A stretch of DNA of 64,000 bases, taken from Bryobacterales bacterium (lineage in GTDB: Bacteria; Acidobacteriota; Terriglobia; Bryobacterales; Bryobacteraceae). The DNA lies in assembly GCA_016716385.1 (NCBI GenBank), contig JADJWL010000004.1:62001-126000 (forward strand), in the 5' to 3' direction. The notes under the pieces are model-generated. The model was not told the DNA's origin, searched no databases, and saw nothing but the letters and a program-made list of their open reading frames with translations. Position numbers and translations under genes: made by a program. Below are positions 7,655 through 18,895 of the stretch, one piece after another (the first letter of the stretch is position 1; every line of letters starts with the position of its first letter).

Positions 7655-9396
7655 GCCGTCAGCCTCGTGTGGATCGAGCGAACCCTGAGGACGCCTCCCC
7701 CCTCGACTGCAAGCCCCATGCAGGTCAAGCCCAGGATGGGGCCTGTCTTGAGATCGACCACCGGTCCGCCGTTGATCGAAATTGACGCCGCCGAACGCGA
7801 AGCCGAGTAGCGCAGCCGGACACGCAACCGGCCATCCGCCGGCAGTGCCAGTGGATATGGCGCTTCCCGCTCGACCGGGTAGCCCAGATACGAGTACACC
7901 GTTGTGCCTCGGTTACGCTGGACCGTGCGAGGCGTCCCTGTCGCGACCAAGATGCGTCCACCCGCGGCGCGGACTCGAACGCAGGCTTCCCCGGCCGCCC
8001 CCGGGGGGAGCAGCGAGTCGCTGAACAGCAGGTAGCCGTCGGGCCGGACGACTTGCAGGTCCACGTCGACCTCGCCCTCTGCCACCAGTGGCAGGCTGTG
8101 CCCGACGCCGGCCGCATTGGCCGAGCCCTTGTTCTGCTCGATCTCCAGCCAGAGGTCCTCGCTATCCGCCGCGGTCGCGTAGCGCTCCACCGCCGCGGTC
8201 CGGTTCGGTCCGGGGTTGACGGTATGCCACCCGGAGCGTCCATTGCGGAAGTCGATCACGTCTTCGCGTGCCGCAATCCACTCCGGCCGGACGCGGGCCA
8301 GCGCCGGACGGTTGTGGCGCATCCAGTGGCCCTTGTTGTACGACACGACGATCGTCCCGTCGGCTGCTTCGGTCAGGTAGGGATAGGTCACGTGGGCGAT
8401 CGGTTCGGCCGGGTTATCGGGGAACGAGGTGGCATCGATCTCCCGCGCGCCTTCGAAGCGGCGCCCGTCGGCGGTGATCCCCAGAACCAGACTCTGGCGG
8501 GCGTAATTCCCCTGTACGTGGTTATTCCAGGCGATTGCGATCTTGCCATTCTTCAGCCTCAACAATGTTGCAGGCGCATTGCTCGACGGAATCGCCGACG
8601 GCGCGGCATCGGACCATGTCACACCGCCGTCGTTCGAATACGATTGCCACTGGAAGCCCGTCTGCGCGCGGATGAGCATCCAGAGCCTGCCGTCCGGCAA
8701 TTCGGCGACGCTCGGCTCGTTGGCGCCGCTCTCGAAACCGCCGCCTCCCGCTTGCAGCACGCTGCGCGAACGGGTCCAGGTGCGGCCGTCATCGTCGGAA
8801 TACAGCGCGGTCGTCGCAAATTGGCCGTGGTTCGCCGTAAGAAAGGCACAGGGATAGACGAGTCTTCCGGTGGTGAGTTCGGTCAGCGACAGGATATCGC
8901 CGTTGTAGCGTTCGCCGGTCGGCATCTTGCGCGGTTCGCTCCACGTACGCCCCGCGTCGGTCGAGCGGTGATAGAAGACTTCGCACAGAGATTTGGCGGG
9001 GGAAGCGGATTCGTAGTCGTATCCGCTGTAGCGGACGAACACGTGGAGCAGCGTGCCGGCGCGTGTGACGCGCAGGGCGTGGGAGAGCAGGGAATAGTCC
9101 CTGGTCCCATGCAGGAACGCGACCGGGTCGGTCCAACCGCGGCCGCCGTCCCGCGACCTTCGCAGCGTCAGCCGCGAGATCGGCCACATCGCTTTCGCCG
9201 TGTACGGGGCTTCCGGTTCCGTCGTGGCCCAGAGCAACGAACCATCCCGTAACGCAGTGACGGGTCCGCCACGGGCTCCGTGGTAGCCGAGGTCGAGCGT
9301 GAGCCGCTCGGGCCACCCGGGCGCGGGACCGGCTGAGAGAATCGGTCTTCGGAACCACGCAAGTCCTGCCAGCACTAGTGCGGTCCGTCGAGTCAT
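7651..9396 (-). CDS. Exported sialidase-superfamily BNR-repeat protein
   Basis: The start is ATG 9396, with AAGGAG seven bases upstream on the minus strand; an in-frame ATG at 9438 adds 14 residues and has no such site. The product (581 residues) has a signal (RRTALVLAGLAWF) and a six-bladed propeller with four Asp-boxes: SRDGGRGW, STDAGRTW, SDDDGRTW and SNDGGVTW. These mark sialidase/BNR proteins, which hydrolyse or bind sialic-acid-like or other glycans. The last 190 residues form a separate beta-rich domain with the look of a carbohydrate-binding module. The catalytic arginine triad cannot be assigned by eye, so enzyme activity is open. It overlaps the ABC-F gene by four bases. Confidence 0.8.
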   Translation of the reverse strand: MTRRTALVLAGLAWFRRPILSAGPAPGWPERLTLDLGYHGARGGPVTALRDGSLLWATTEPEAPYTAKAMWPISRLTLRRSRDGGRGWTDPVAFLHGTRDYSLLSHALRVTRAGTLLHVFVRYSGYDYESASPAKSLCEVFYHRSTDAGRTWSEPRKMPTGERYNGDILSLTELTTGRLVYPCAFLTANHGQFATTALYSDDDGRTWTRSRSVLQAGGGGFESGANEPSVAELPDGRLWMLIRAQTGFQWQSYSNDGGVTWSDAAPSAIPSSNAPATLLRLKNGKIAIAWNNHVQGNYARQSLVLGITADGRRFEGAREIDATSFPDNPAEPIAHVTYPYLTEAADGTIVVSYNKGHWMRHNRPALARVRPEWIAAREDVIDFRNGRSGWHTVNPGPNRTAAVERYATAADSEDLWLEIEQNKGSANAAGVGHSLPLVAEGEVDVDLQVVRPDGYLLFSDSLLPPGAAGEACVRVRAAGGRILVATGTPRTVQRNRGTTVYSYLGYPVEREAPYPLALPADGRLRVRLRYSASRSAASISINGGPVVDLKTGPILGLTCMGLAVEGGGVLRVRSIHTRLTA

Positions 9397-9443
9397 CGAT
9401 GCTCCTTGACTTCCGATTGGAATTCGCTTCATCGCCAACGCAA

Positions 9444-9920
9444 TCAGGCAACCGTCGAGCCAGGCTGCTCCGGGTTCACAACCAGGCAGCCGGCCATGGA
9501 CGCAACACGGCAGAGCCTCTGATCGGCGGCAACGAACACATCCACCAGTCCTGTCTGGCGAAGATCGAGTACCATTGCGAGTTGTAACGAATCCAGTGTC
9601 CGAAGGCCTTCGGACACTCCGTATCGTATCAGGAGGGTCCTCGCGCCATGAAAGTGGCGTTCCTGGACAGGTGGGGAGATCAGAAGGCGATGCCGAACGA
9701 GATCAGCCCGGAACCGGCGCCGGGCGATCTGGCGTGCTTCTTCGTTGATCTCTCCCGTTCGCGTCTTGATTGCAAGCACAGACTCGAATTCCACGATCGA
9801 CAGGTGGGAGATCAGCGATAACGAGTCCGGTTGTTCCAACAGCCGGTCCAGATGAACTGAGCCGGACTCTTTGTGGTATCGCTTGGCAAGAGCGCTTGTG
9901 TCGAGGAAGTAGCTTGGCAA
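9444..9920 (-). CDS. PIN-domain toxin (VapC-like ribonuclease)
   Basis: This 158-residue protein has the PIN fold. The acidic residues that bind Mg are visible: FLDTSALAKRY (Asp 7), SIVEFES (Glu near 44) and LRTLDSLQLA (Asp near 111) with VFVAADQRL (Asp near 131). VapC toxins cut tRNA or rRNA and arrest growth. The start is TTG 9920, directly abutting the antitoxin stop, with GGAAGAG upstream inside the antitoxin gene. The pair stands between a sialidase-like gene and ypdA and reads the same way as both. Target RNA is unknown. Confidence 0.85.
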   Translation of the reverse strand: MPSYFLDTSALAKRYHKESGSVHLDRLLEQPDSLSLISHLSIVEFESVLAIKTRTGEINEEARQIARRRFRADLVRHRLLISPPVQERHFHGARTLLIRYGVSEGLRTLDSLQLAMVLDLRQTGLVDVFVAADQRLCRVASMAGCLVVNPEQPGSTVA

Positions 9921-10181
9921 CTAACGCTCTTCCCGAAGTGAGACGACGACGTCGGCCAGGGAGCCGGAAATCGTCGAAAGAGCCCGTCGCACATCCTCAA
10001 TGCTGACATCGTCCTGCACCGCAGCCGCCAACTCCTCGGGTGAAAAATACCCGGTGACATCTTGGCCGGTGACCACTCGGTCGGCAATCGTGACGATCAC
10101 CCGCTGTTCATCTTGGAGATCGAGAGCTTCCAGCGGCTTAAGAACCCCACCCTTGTAGACGGCCCAAACTCGCCTCTCCAT
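9921..10181 (-). CDS. AF2212-like antitoxin of the PIN toxin
   Basis: This 86-residue acidic protein begins with VWAVYKGGVLKPLEALDL followed by EQRVIVTIADRV. That is the signature of the AF2212/DUF104 antitoxin family, whose members pair with PIN toxins. The C-terminal half (EELAAAVQDDVSIEDVRRAL) is helical and is the likely toxin-binding arm. Its stop touches the toxin TTG start, so the two are expressed together with the antitoxin first, as is normal for these modules. GAGG four bases before ATG 10181 serves as ribosome site. Autorepression is usual for such pairs, but I see no clear operator in the 66 bases upstream. Confidence 0.8.
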   Translation of the reverse strand: MERRVWAVYKGGVLKPLEALDLQDEQRVIVTIADRVVTGQDVTGYFSPEELAAAVQDDVSIEDVRRALSTISGSLADVVVSLREER

Positions 10182-10247
10182 ATGACCTCAGTGTAACAAG
10201 GGTCTCGATAGCGTCGTCTTCACTGAAATGGCCGTTGCAGCGCGCCG

Positions 10248-11227
10248 TCAGCCACATGCCGCAGCGATCGCTTCGGCGATCTTCTCTCCGTGGAAGCGGC
10301 CGTTCTCGATGAAGATCTCGTTGGTGTGCATGCCGGCCACGATCACGCCTGCCAGGAAGATGCCCGGACGCTGGCTCTCCAATGTGTCGGGATTCGTGTA
10401 GGGACGCTTCGTCTCCAGATCGAGCGTGATGCCGAGCGCGCCGAGGAAGTCGAGATCCGGGGAGTAGCCGGTCATGGCGAAGACGAAGTCGTTCGGCAGC
10501 GTGATGTCGCCCTCAGGCGTGCCCAGGATGACGGAGTCCGGGTGGACCTCCTTGACGACCGTGTGGAAGTACGCCTTGATCTCGCCGCTCTTGATGCGGT
10601 TCTCGATGTTGGGCTTGATCCAGTACTTCACGTTGCGGTGGATCGCGCCGCCGCGATGCACCAGCGTGACGCGCGCGCCTGTCCAATGCAGTTCGAGAGC
10701 CGCGATGGCCGCTGAGTTCTTCGCGCCCACGACGAGGACGTCGTGGTTGTAGTAGGGGTGCGGCTCCTTGTAGTAGTGCAGCACCTTCGGCAGATCCTCA
10801 CCGGGGACACCCAGGCGGTTCGGCACGTCGTAGTAGCCGGTGGCCAGCACGATCTTGCGGGCGTGGTAGACGTGCGGGCAGCTGCGGGCGTCGCGGCTGG
10901 TCACCACGAACGCGTTGTCCTCGCCGCTGATCGTTTCGACGCGCTCATACTGGCGGATGTCGATCTTATAGTGTTCCGCCACGCGGCGGTAGTACTTGAG
11001 AGCCTCGGTGCGCGTCGGCTTCTCATTGAGGCTGGTCATCGGGATGTTGCCGATTTCCAGCAACTCCGGCGTCGTGAAGAAAACGAGATTGGTCGGATAG
11101 TTGTAGATCGAGTTGACGACGCAGCCCTTGTCGAGCAGGACGGCGCGCACGCCGCGGCGCTTGAGCTCGATGCCTGTCGCCAGCCCGGTGGGACCGGCTC
11201 CGACAATCAGAGCGTCAAACGCCTCGC

Positions 11228-11231
<4 letters not shown>
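10248..11231 (-). CDS. ypdA: YpdA-type FAD/NAD(P) thiol-disulfide reductase
   Basis: The start is GTG 11231, whose GTGA overlaps the alaS stop; upstream in-frame codons lie inside alaS and are not part of it. The 327 residues match the length of YpdA, the putative bacillithiol disulfide reductase. FAD binding is shown by ALIVGAGPTGLATGIELKRRG (residues 6-26), NADP binding by VLVVGAKNSAAIAALEL, and a C-terminal FAD contact by GIFLAGVIVAGMHTN. The typical CxxC pair of thioredoxin reductases is absent; a lone cysteine follows LLDKG, as in YpdA. It would reduce oxidised bacillithiol in the cytoplasm, which implies that this organism makes bacillithiol, as has been suggested for Acidobacteria. Translational coupling to alaS is notable. 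Confidence 0.85.
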
Positions 11232-13867
<2,636 letters not shown>

Positions 13868-13904
13868 AAATATCCTTAGGCGCGGGCCGGGAGGCTGCGA
13901 GAAA

Positions 13905-15380
13905 GTGGTTCGCTTGACTTATTCTAGCGTGTGCCGTGCTACCTGCTGGCTGGGCCTGGTCCTGCACGCCGGCGCGTCGGAACCGTGGGACAGCCTGCGG
14001 CCGGCGATCGAGCGAGAACTGCGGGACTCAAACGTCGCGTCCGTCGCGGTCGGCGTGGCGCGCAACGGGCGCATCGAGTGGGAAGAGGCGTTCGGGTGGG
14101 CCGATACTGAGGCGCGTGTGGCGGCTACGCCGCGCACGCCGTACTCCCTGGCCTCGATCTCCAAGCCCATCACGGCGACGGCGCTGATGAAGCTCGTGTC
14201 CGAAGGCCGGGTGAACCTGGACGCACCCGCCAACCGGTATCTTGCCGATGCACCTATCCGGGCTCGCACCGGCGACCCCGGGAAGGCGACGGTCCGCCGG
14301 ATCGCCAGCCACGCCGCCGGCCTGCCGCTGCACTACCAGTTCTTCTACATGAACGAAGCACCGCGTCCGCCCGCACACGCGGAGACGATGCGGCGGTTCG
14401 CCTGGCTTGTGTTCCCTCCCGGGCGCCAGTATCAGTATTCGAATCTCGGCTACGGGATTCTCGACTGGATCATCGCGCAGGCGTCCGGCCGGCTTTACGA
14501 AGACTACCTGCGGGACGAGATCCTGCGCCCGCTGGGCATGAACGATTCCTACGCCGGGCCGCATCCGGAGGAAGGCCGGCCCTACGCCCGCCGGTACGAT
14601 GCGAATGGCCGGACGCTGCCGTTCTATGACTTCGACCACCGCGGCGGGTCCGCGATCTGGGCCAGCGTTCACGATCTGCTGCGGTTCGCGCTGTTTCATC
14701 TCAATCTGCCGCTGGCGGATCAGACGCGGCCGCTGCCCGAGGCGCTGGTCCGGCAGATGCAGAAGCCGGTCACGCGCATCCGCCCGGGGAGCGGGTACGG
14801 CATCGGGTGGAACATCCGCAAGACGCGCGGCGGGTATCGCGTGGTCTCCCACAACGGAAGCATGCCGGGAGTCGCGACGACTCTGCGGATGATCCCGGAG
14901 CGGAAGCTGGCGGTGGTCGCGCTGGCCAATGGAGGCGCGCCGCTGCCGCACCGCGTCGCCGACATGATTTGTGAGAAGCTGCTGCCGGATTGGGAGCGCG
15001 ATGCGACGCCCGAAGATCCGCCCGCGCCCTTCCGTCCTCCGTCCCGGCTGCGGGGCCGCTGGACCGGTGAGATCGAGACCTACACGCGCGGGGTGCCGGT
15101 CGAGATCGAGGTAAACGGTTCGCACATGACCGTCAGGTTGGCCGGGGATGACCCCAAGGCCGTCAACGAATCCCGCTGGCACGCGAAGCGCCTCTCAGGC
15201 CAGTGGAGTGCCGACCCTGGCATCGAAGAGACGCGCGGCCGCCCCTCCACCCTCCGGTTCTCGCTCGCGATGAACGGCGCGAGCCTCGAAGGGCCGGTGA
15301 GCGTGCTGTCGATGCCATCGTCCGGGATGCCGCCCGCCGGGGCGGTCACGCTCTGGATGCGGCTCCGCCGTGCGCCCTGA
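13905..15380 (+). CDS. Exported serine hydrolase (beta-lactamase/class C PBP-like)
   Basis: This 491-residue protein belongs to the beta-lactamase class C/esterase family. The nucleophile motif SxxK is S84-I-S-K87, the second motif is Y-S-N at 178-180, and the third block reads VSHNGSMPG near residue 318. Such proteins are D-aminopeptidases, esterases or peptidoglycan-related carboxypeptidases; few are true beta-lactamases. A hydrophobic start (CWLGLVLHAGAS) is consistent with export. The C-terminal 110 residues form an extra lipocalin/beta-barrel-like domain often found in this family. The GTG at 13905 is used, with GGGAGG at 13889-13894. It diverges from alaS. Substrate is unknown. Confidence 0.85.
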   Translation: MVRLTYSSVCRATCWLGLVLHAGASEPWDSLRPAIERELRDSNVASVAVGVARNGRIEWEEAFGWADTEARVAATPRTPYSLASISKPITATALMKLVSEGRVNLDAPANRYLADAPIRARTGDPGKATVRRIASHAAGLPLHYQFFYMNEAPRPPAHAETMRRFAWLVFPPGRQYQYSNLGYGILDWIIAQASGRLYEDYLRDEILRPLGMNDSYAGPHPEEGRPYARRYDANGRTLPFYDFDHRGGSAIWASVHDLLRFALFHLNLPLADQTRPLPEALVRQMQKPVTRIRPGSGYGIGWNIRKTRGGYRVVSHNGSMPGVATTLRMIPERKLAVVALANGGAPLPHRVADMICEKLLPDWERDATPEDPPAPFRPPSRLRGRWTGEIETYTRGVPVEIEVNGSHMTVRLAGDDPKAVNESRWHAKRLSGQWSADPGIEETRGRPSTLRFSLAMNGASLEGPVSVLSMPSSGMPPAGAVTLWMRLRRAP

Positions 15381-15415
15381 TTGCGCGTATAGTGAGAAGA
15401 CCAGGGAGGTTCCGT

Positions 15416-16543
15416 ATGCAGAATCGGTGGACACGGCGCGAACTGATGCAGATGGGCATGGTCGCCGGAGCAGTCGCGTTCTTGCCCCGCGACCTCGCGT
15501 TCTCCGCCCAGTTCGTGTCCAAAGCCGACCCCAGCCCGCTGGCGATCCCGGGGCCGTACCCGGGGCGGGTGGTGGAGGTGGCGCATCCCGGCTCCATCGC
15601 CGGTGGCAAGTATCAGGCAGGCCCCGTGCGCGACATGATGCGCCGCGGCATGGCGTCGTTGACCGGAGAGGACGATTGGGCCGCGGCCTGGAAGAAGTTC
15701 GTCTCCCCTGGAGAGGTGGTGGGCATCAAGCTGAACCCGGTCGGCGCACCGCGCGTGATCTCCGCTCCGGAGGTGGTCCGCGAGATCATCAGCGGATTGA
15801 ACGCGGCAGGCATTCCCAACAAGGACATCGTCCTCTACGACCGCTACCGCGACCAGTTCTTCCGCGCCGGATTCCACAAGTGGGCGGAAGGAGTTCGCAC
15901 GGCTTACGCCGCGCCAGCGTTCGAGAACATCCAGCAGAACATCGAGGGCTACGATCCCGATCACTACATGGAGATGGCGCTCACGCTGCCGGGCTACGAT
16001 ATCTCGAACGAGCGCGCCCGCCGCAGCTACGCCGCGCGCTTCATCACGCGCGATGTGAACAAGCTGATCAATCTGTGCCTGCTCAAGGATCACCAGTCGG
16101 CGGGGGTCACGCTCGCGCTGAAGAACCTTTCGCACGGCCTCGTGAACAACGTCAACCGCAGCCACGGCACCAATACGCTGAATGCCTGCGGCGCGTTCAT
16201 TCCCGCCGTGGTGGCGATGCCGGTGATCCGCAACAGGACCGTCCTCCACATCATGGACGGCGTGAAAGGCGTTTATCACGGCGGTCCGCCGGCTCAGGCG
16301 CAGTTCGTCTGGGAACACAAGACGATGTACTTCGCGACGGACCCGGTGGCGCTCGATCACGTGGGCTGGCGCGCCATTGATGCGCAACGGGCTAAGGTGG
16401 GCATGAAACCGGTGGCGGAAGATCTTCCGGACAAACACAGCACGTTCCTGCGCCGCCAGCCGGAGCACGTGGAGATCGCCGGCGCGCTGGGACTCGGGGT
16501 GTTCGATTGGGACAAGATCGATCTGCGCCGCTTCACGCTTTGA
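15416..16543 (+). CDS. Tat-exported DUF362 family protein
   Basis: The ATG at 15416 has GGGAGGT five bases upstream, fixing a 375-residue product. The first 30 residues (NRWTRRELMQMGMVAGAVAF) read as a twin-arginine signal. The rest fits DUF362, a family of proteins with a conserved cysteine-rich or nucleoside-like core and unknown role; blocks VVGIKLNPVG, PEVVREIISGLNAAGI, NLCLLKDHQSAGVTLALKNLSHG and DPVALDHVGWRAID are typical. No 2x[4Fe-4S] ferredoxin motif is present, unlike some DUF362 members. It is followed 14 bases later by a TrmB-type regulator on the same strand, so the two may be co-transcribed. Function is not known. Confidence 0.8.
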   Translation: MQNRWTRRELMQMGMVAGAVAFLPRDLAFSAQFVSKADPSPLAIPGPYPGRVVEVAHPGSIAGGKYQAGPVRDMMRRGMASLTGEDDWAAAWKKFVSPGEVVGIKLNPVGAPRVISAPEVVREIISGLNAAGIPNKDIVLYDRYRDQFFRAGFHKWAEGVRTAYAAPAFENIQQNIEGYDPDHYMEMALTLPGYDISNERARRSYAARFITRDVNKLINLCLLKDHQSAGVTLALKNLSHGLVNNVNRSHGTNTLNACGAFIPAVVAMPVIRNRTVLHIMDGVKGVYHGGPPAQAQFVWEHKTMYFATDPVALDHVGWRAIDAQRAKVGMKPVAEDLPDKHSTFLRRQPEHVEIAGALGLGVFDWDKIDLRRFTL

Positions 16544-16557
16544 TATGGTAAGTAGCC

Positions 16558-17403
16558 ATGGCTGATTATCAGGGGGCGGCGGAGTTCCAGGGTTCCTGGC
16601 GCCGCCTGCAGCAACTCGGATTGAATGCCTACGAGTCGCGCTCGTATCTGGTGCTGCTGGGGCATCCCCGCTTCAAGGCGCTGGAACTGGCGGCGCGAGC
16701 ACACGTTCCGCGGCAGAAGATTTACGAGGTGCTCGACAGCCTGGTGGAGAAAGGCTTCGCCCAGGTCGTCCAGGAGAAGACGAAGCTGTTCTCGGCCGTG
16801 GAACCCGCGCTGGCGATTCCCAGCTACATGGCCCGCAAGCGCCAGGCGCTGGAGCAGGAACTCACCGACCAGGGACGCAACGCGTCGGCAATCGTCGAAG
16901 ACCTGAATGCGTTCTACTCGCAGGGGCAGGGCGGGCGCGGCACGCTCGACTACCTGCGCATCGTCACCGAGCCCGCGCAGACCGCGGCCGAGTACCGGCG
17001 CATGCTCTCGGAGGTGCGCAGCGAGTATCTCGAATTCTCGCGGCCGCCCTACGCGGTGGATCCGCTGGAAGAGCAACTGGTGCAGCAGGCGCGTCAGGGG
17101 GGCGTGGTCTGCCGCTTGCTGATTGAATCGGCCACCCTCGACGACGCGCACCGACAGCGTCTCGCCGACTACGCCGCCATCGGCGTCGAGATTCGCGAAG
17201 TGCCGTCGCTGCCGATGAAACTCGCCGTCTTCGACGGGCGCTGTGGGATGATTGCGCTGCTCGATCCGGTGCTGACCCGTCCCGCCTGGACCGCCGTGGT
17301 GTTCGACCACGACGGCATGGGCGAAGCGATGAAGGGCCTATTCGAGGACTACTGGCGGCAGGGTCCGGCAGCGGCTACGACGCCCTCTTCCTTGGCCCCG
17401 TGA
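16558..17403 (+). CDS. TrmB family transcriptional regulator
   Basis: This 281-residue protein opens with a winged helix (residues 15-80: LGLNAYESRSYLVLLGHP, then LAARAHVPRQKIYEVLDSLVEKGFAQ), the TrmB DNA-binding domain. A coiled linker (RKRQALEQELTDQGRN) joins a C-terminal phospholipase-D-like sensing domain (residues 130-270) that in characterised TrmB proteins binds sugars. TrmB regulators are most common in archaea but occur in bacteria. It sits between the DUF362 gene and a small ORF plus rocD, all on the plus strand, so one of these may be its target. No inducer or operator can be named from the sequence. Confidence 0.85.
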   Translation: MADYQGAAEFQGSWRRLQQLGLNAYESRSYLVLLGHPRFKALELAARAHVPRQKIYEVLDSLVEKGFAQVVQEKTKLFSAVEPALAIPSYMARKRQALEQELTDQGRNASAIVEDLNAFYSQGQGGRGTLDYLRIVTEPAQTAAEYRRMLSEVRSEYLEFSRPPYAVDPLEEQLVQQARQGGVVCRLLIESATLDDAHRQRLADYAAIGVEIREVPSLPMKLAVFDGRCGMIALLDPVLTRPAWTAVVFDHDGMGEAMKGLFEDYWRQGPAAATTPSSLAP

Positions 17404-17409
17404 TGGCCT

Positions 17410-17658
17410 GTGTGCCGCGCTCAGCGCGGAAGCCATCGGATCCGGCCGCGCATCTTCTTTGACCATCCGTCGCGCGGAGAGCGAGCGGCACTGCGGTATC
17501 TTCTAATATTGGCTCCGGCGAGGGCCGCGTTCGCCCGGCTCGCCTCCGCCCTAGGGGATTCCATTGAGGACTATGTCGCGAACGATCTCCAGTACGACCG
17601 GCGGCTCGGGGACGAGCCGAATCAAGAGGACGAAGGCGGCGTGCGCCGTATCCATTGA
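17410..17658 (+). CDS. Small hypothetical ORF before rocD
   Basis: An 82-residue frame starting GTG fills the gap between the TrmB gene and rocD, and its end reaches into the rocD ribosome site. The middle part (RYLLILAPARAAFARLASALG) is helical and the tail is acidic (DEPNQEDEGG). Codons of the second half end mostly in G or C like the neighbours, but the start has no clear ribosome site and includes rarer codons. I do not recognise a family. It may be a real small protein or only a leader region of rocD. Confidence 0.35.
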   Translation: MCRAQRGSHRIRPRIFFDHPSRGERAALRYLLILAPARAAFARLASALGDSIEDYVANDLQYDRRLGDEPNQEDEGGVRRIH

Positions 17659-17672
17659 GGAGGGAGACCGGC

Positions 17673-18887
17673 ATGCCTGAGGTCCCGGCCGCGGTCGATG
17701 CGGACGCCCTGATCGCCATTGAGGAACAGTGGGGCGCCCGGAACTATCACCCCCTCGATTTCGTCGTCGAACGCGCTTCCGGCGCCTGGTTGTTCGATGT
17801 CCAGGGGCGAAAGTACCTCGATTTCCTCAGCGCCTATTCCGCCGTCAATCAGGGCCACCGCCACCCGCGCATCCTCCAGGCTCTCCGAGATCAGGCCGAG
17901 CGCGTCACTCTGACTTCCCGCGCGTTTCGCAACGACCAGCTTCCGCTGTTCTGCAAGGAACTCGCCGAACTGTGCCGGATGGAGATGGTGCTTCCCATGA
18001 ACACCGGCGCGGAGGCTGTGGAAACGGCGATCAAGACAGCGCGGCGCTGGGGCCATCAGAAGAAGCAGATTCCGATGGACCGCGCGGAGATCATCGTCTG
18101 CCAGAACAACTTTCACGGCAGGACGACGACCATCACGGGGTTTTCATCGGAATTGGCGTACCGCGATGGATTCGGACCGTTCACGCCCGGCTTTGTTCCG
18201 ATTCCGTTCGGCGATCTGCCGGCGCTCGAAACCGCACTCACGCCGAACACCTGCGGCTTCCTCTTTGAACCGATCCAGTGCGAGGCGGGCATCCTGTTCC
18301 CACCGCGGGGATTCATCGGCCAGGCGGTGGAATTGTGCCGCCGCAATCGCGTGCTCGCGATCGCGGATGAGATTCAGACCGGGCTCGGACGCACGGGTAC
18401 GCTCTTTGAATGCTGGAGCGAGAACACGCAGCCCGATATATTTGTGCTCGGCAAGGCGTTGTCGGGCGGCTTCTATCCGGTCTCCGCCGTCGTGTCCAGC
18501 GCTGAGATCCTCGGCGTGTTCGAACCGGGCAGCCATGGGAGCACCTACGGCGGGAATCCGCTTGCCTGCGCGGTGGCGCGTGCGGCCCTTGCCGTCACGC
18601 AGGAAGAAGGGCTCGTTGAGAATTCGCAGCGCCTCGGCGCCTGGCTCCTGGAGGAGCTTCGGGCGATCCGCCACCCGATCATCCGGGAAGTCCGGGGCAA
18701 GGGACTGCTGGTCGGAATCGATCTTGCAGTTCCGGCGCGCCCCGTCTGCGAACGGCTCATGGAGGCCGGGGTTCTTTGCAAGGAGACCCACGAGCACGTC
18801 ATTCGCCTTGCGCCTCCCCTGGTGATCTCGAAGGACGATCTAGCCTGGGCGCTGGAGCGGATCGTGAGCGTGTTCTCGGCAATCTGA
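17673..18887 (+). CDS. rocD: Ornithine--oxo-acid aminotransferase
   Basis: The ATG at 17673 has GAGGAGGG upstream, giving 404 residues, the usual length. It is a class III PLP aminotransferase: NTGAEAVETAIK (110-121) binds the phosphate, NNFHGRT (145-151) and ADEIQTGLGRTG (231-242, Asp 232 to the pyridine nitrogen) follow, and Lys 261 in VLGKALSGG forms the Schiff base. The block YHPLDFVVERASGAWLFDVQG is characteristic of ornithine aminotransferases, which convert ornithine and 2-oxoglutarate to glutamate semialdehyde and glutamate in the cytoplasm. It follows TrmB and a small ORF on the same strand. A gamma-aminobutyrate or acetylornithine aminotransferase is less likely given that block. 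Confidence 0.9.
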   Translation: MPEVPAAVDADALIAIEEQWGARNYHPLDFVVERASGAWLFDVQGRKYLDFLSAYSAVNQGHRHPRILQALRDQAERVTLTSRAFRNDQLPLFCKELAELCRMEMVLPMNTGAEAVETAIKTARRWGHQKKQIPMDRAEIIVCQNNFHGRTTTITGFSSELAYRDGFGPFTPGFVPIPFGDLPALETALTPNTCGFLFEPIQCEAGILFPPRGFIGQAVELCRRNRVLAIADEIQTGLGRTGTLFECWSENTQPDIFVLGKALSGGFYPVSAVVSSAEILGVFEPGSHGSTYGGNPLACAVARAALAVTQEEGLVENSQRLGAWLLEELRAIRHPIIREVRGKGLLVGIDLAVPARPVCERLMEAGVLCKETHEHVIRLAPPLVISKDDLAWALERIVSVFSAI

Positions 18888-18895
18888 GCGCGATC

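Noticed and set aside
6164..7810. 548-codon plus-strand frame opposite the ABC-F gene
   Set aside because: It is the antisense shadow of a clear two-domain ATPase; the product has no domain and the GC-rich codon pattern explains the open frame.
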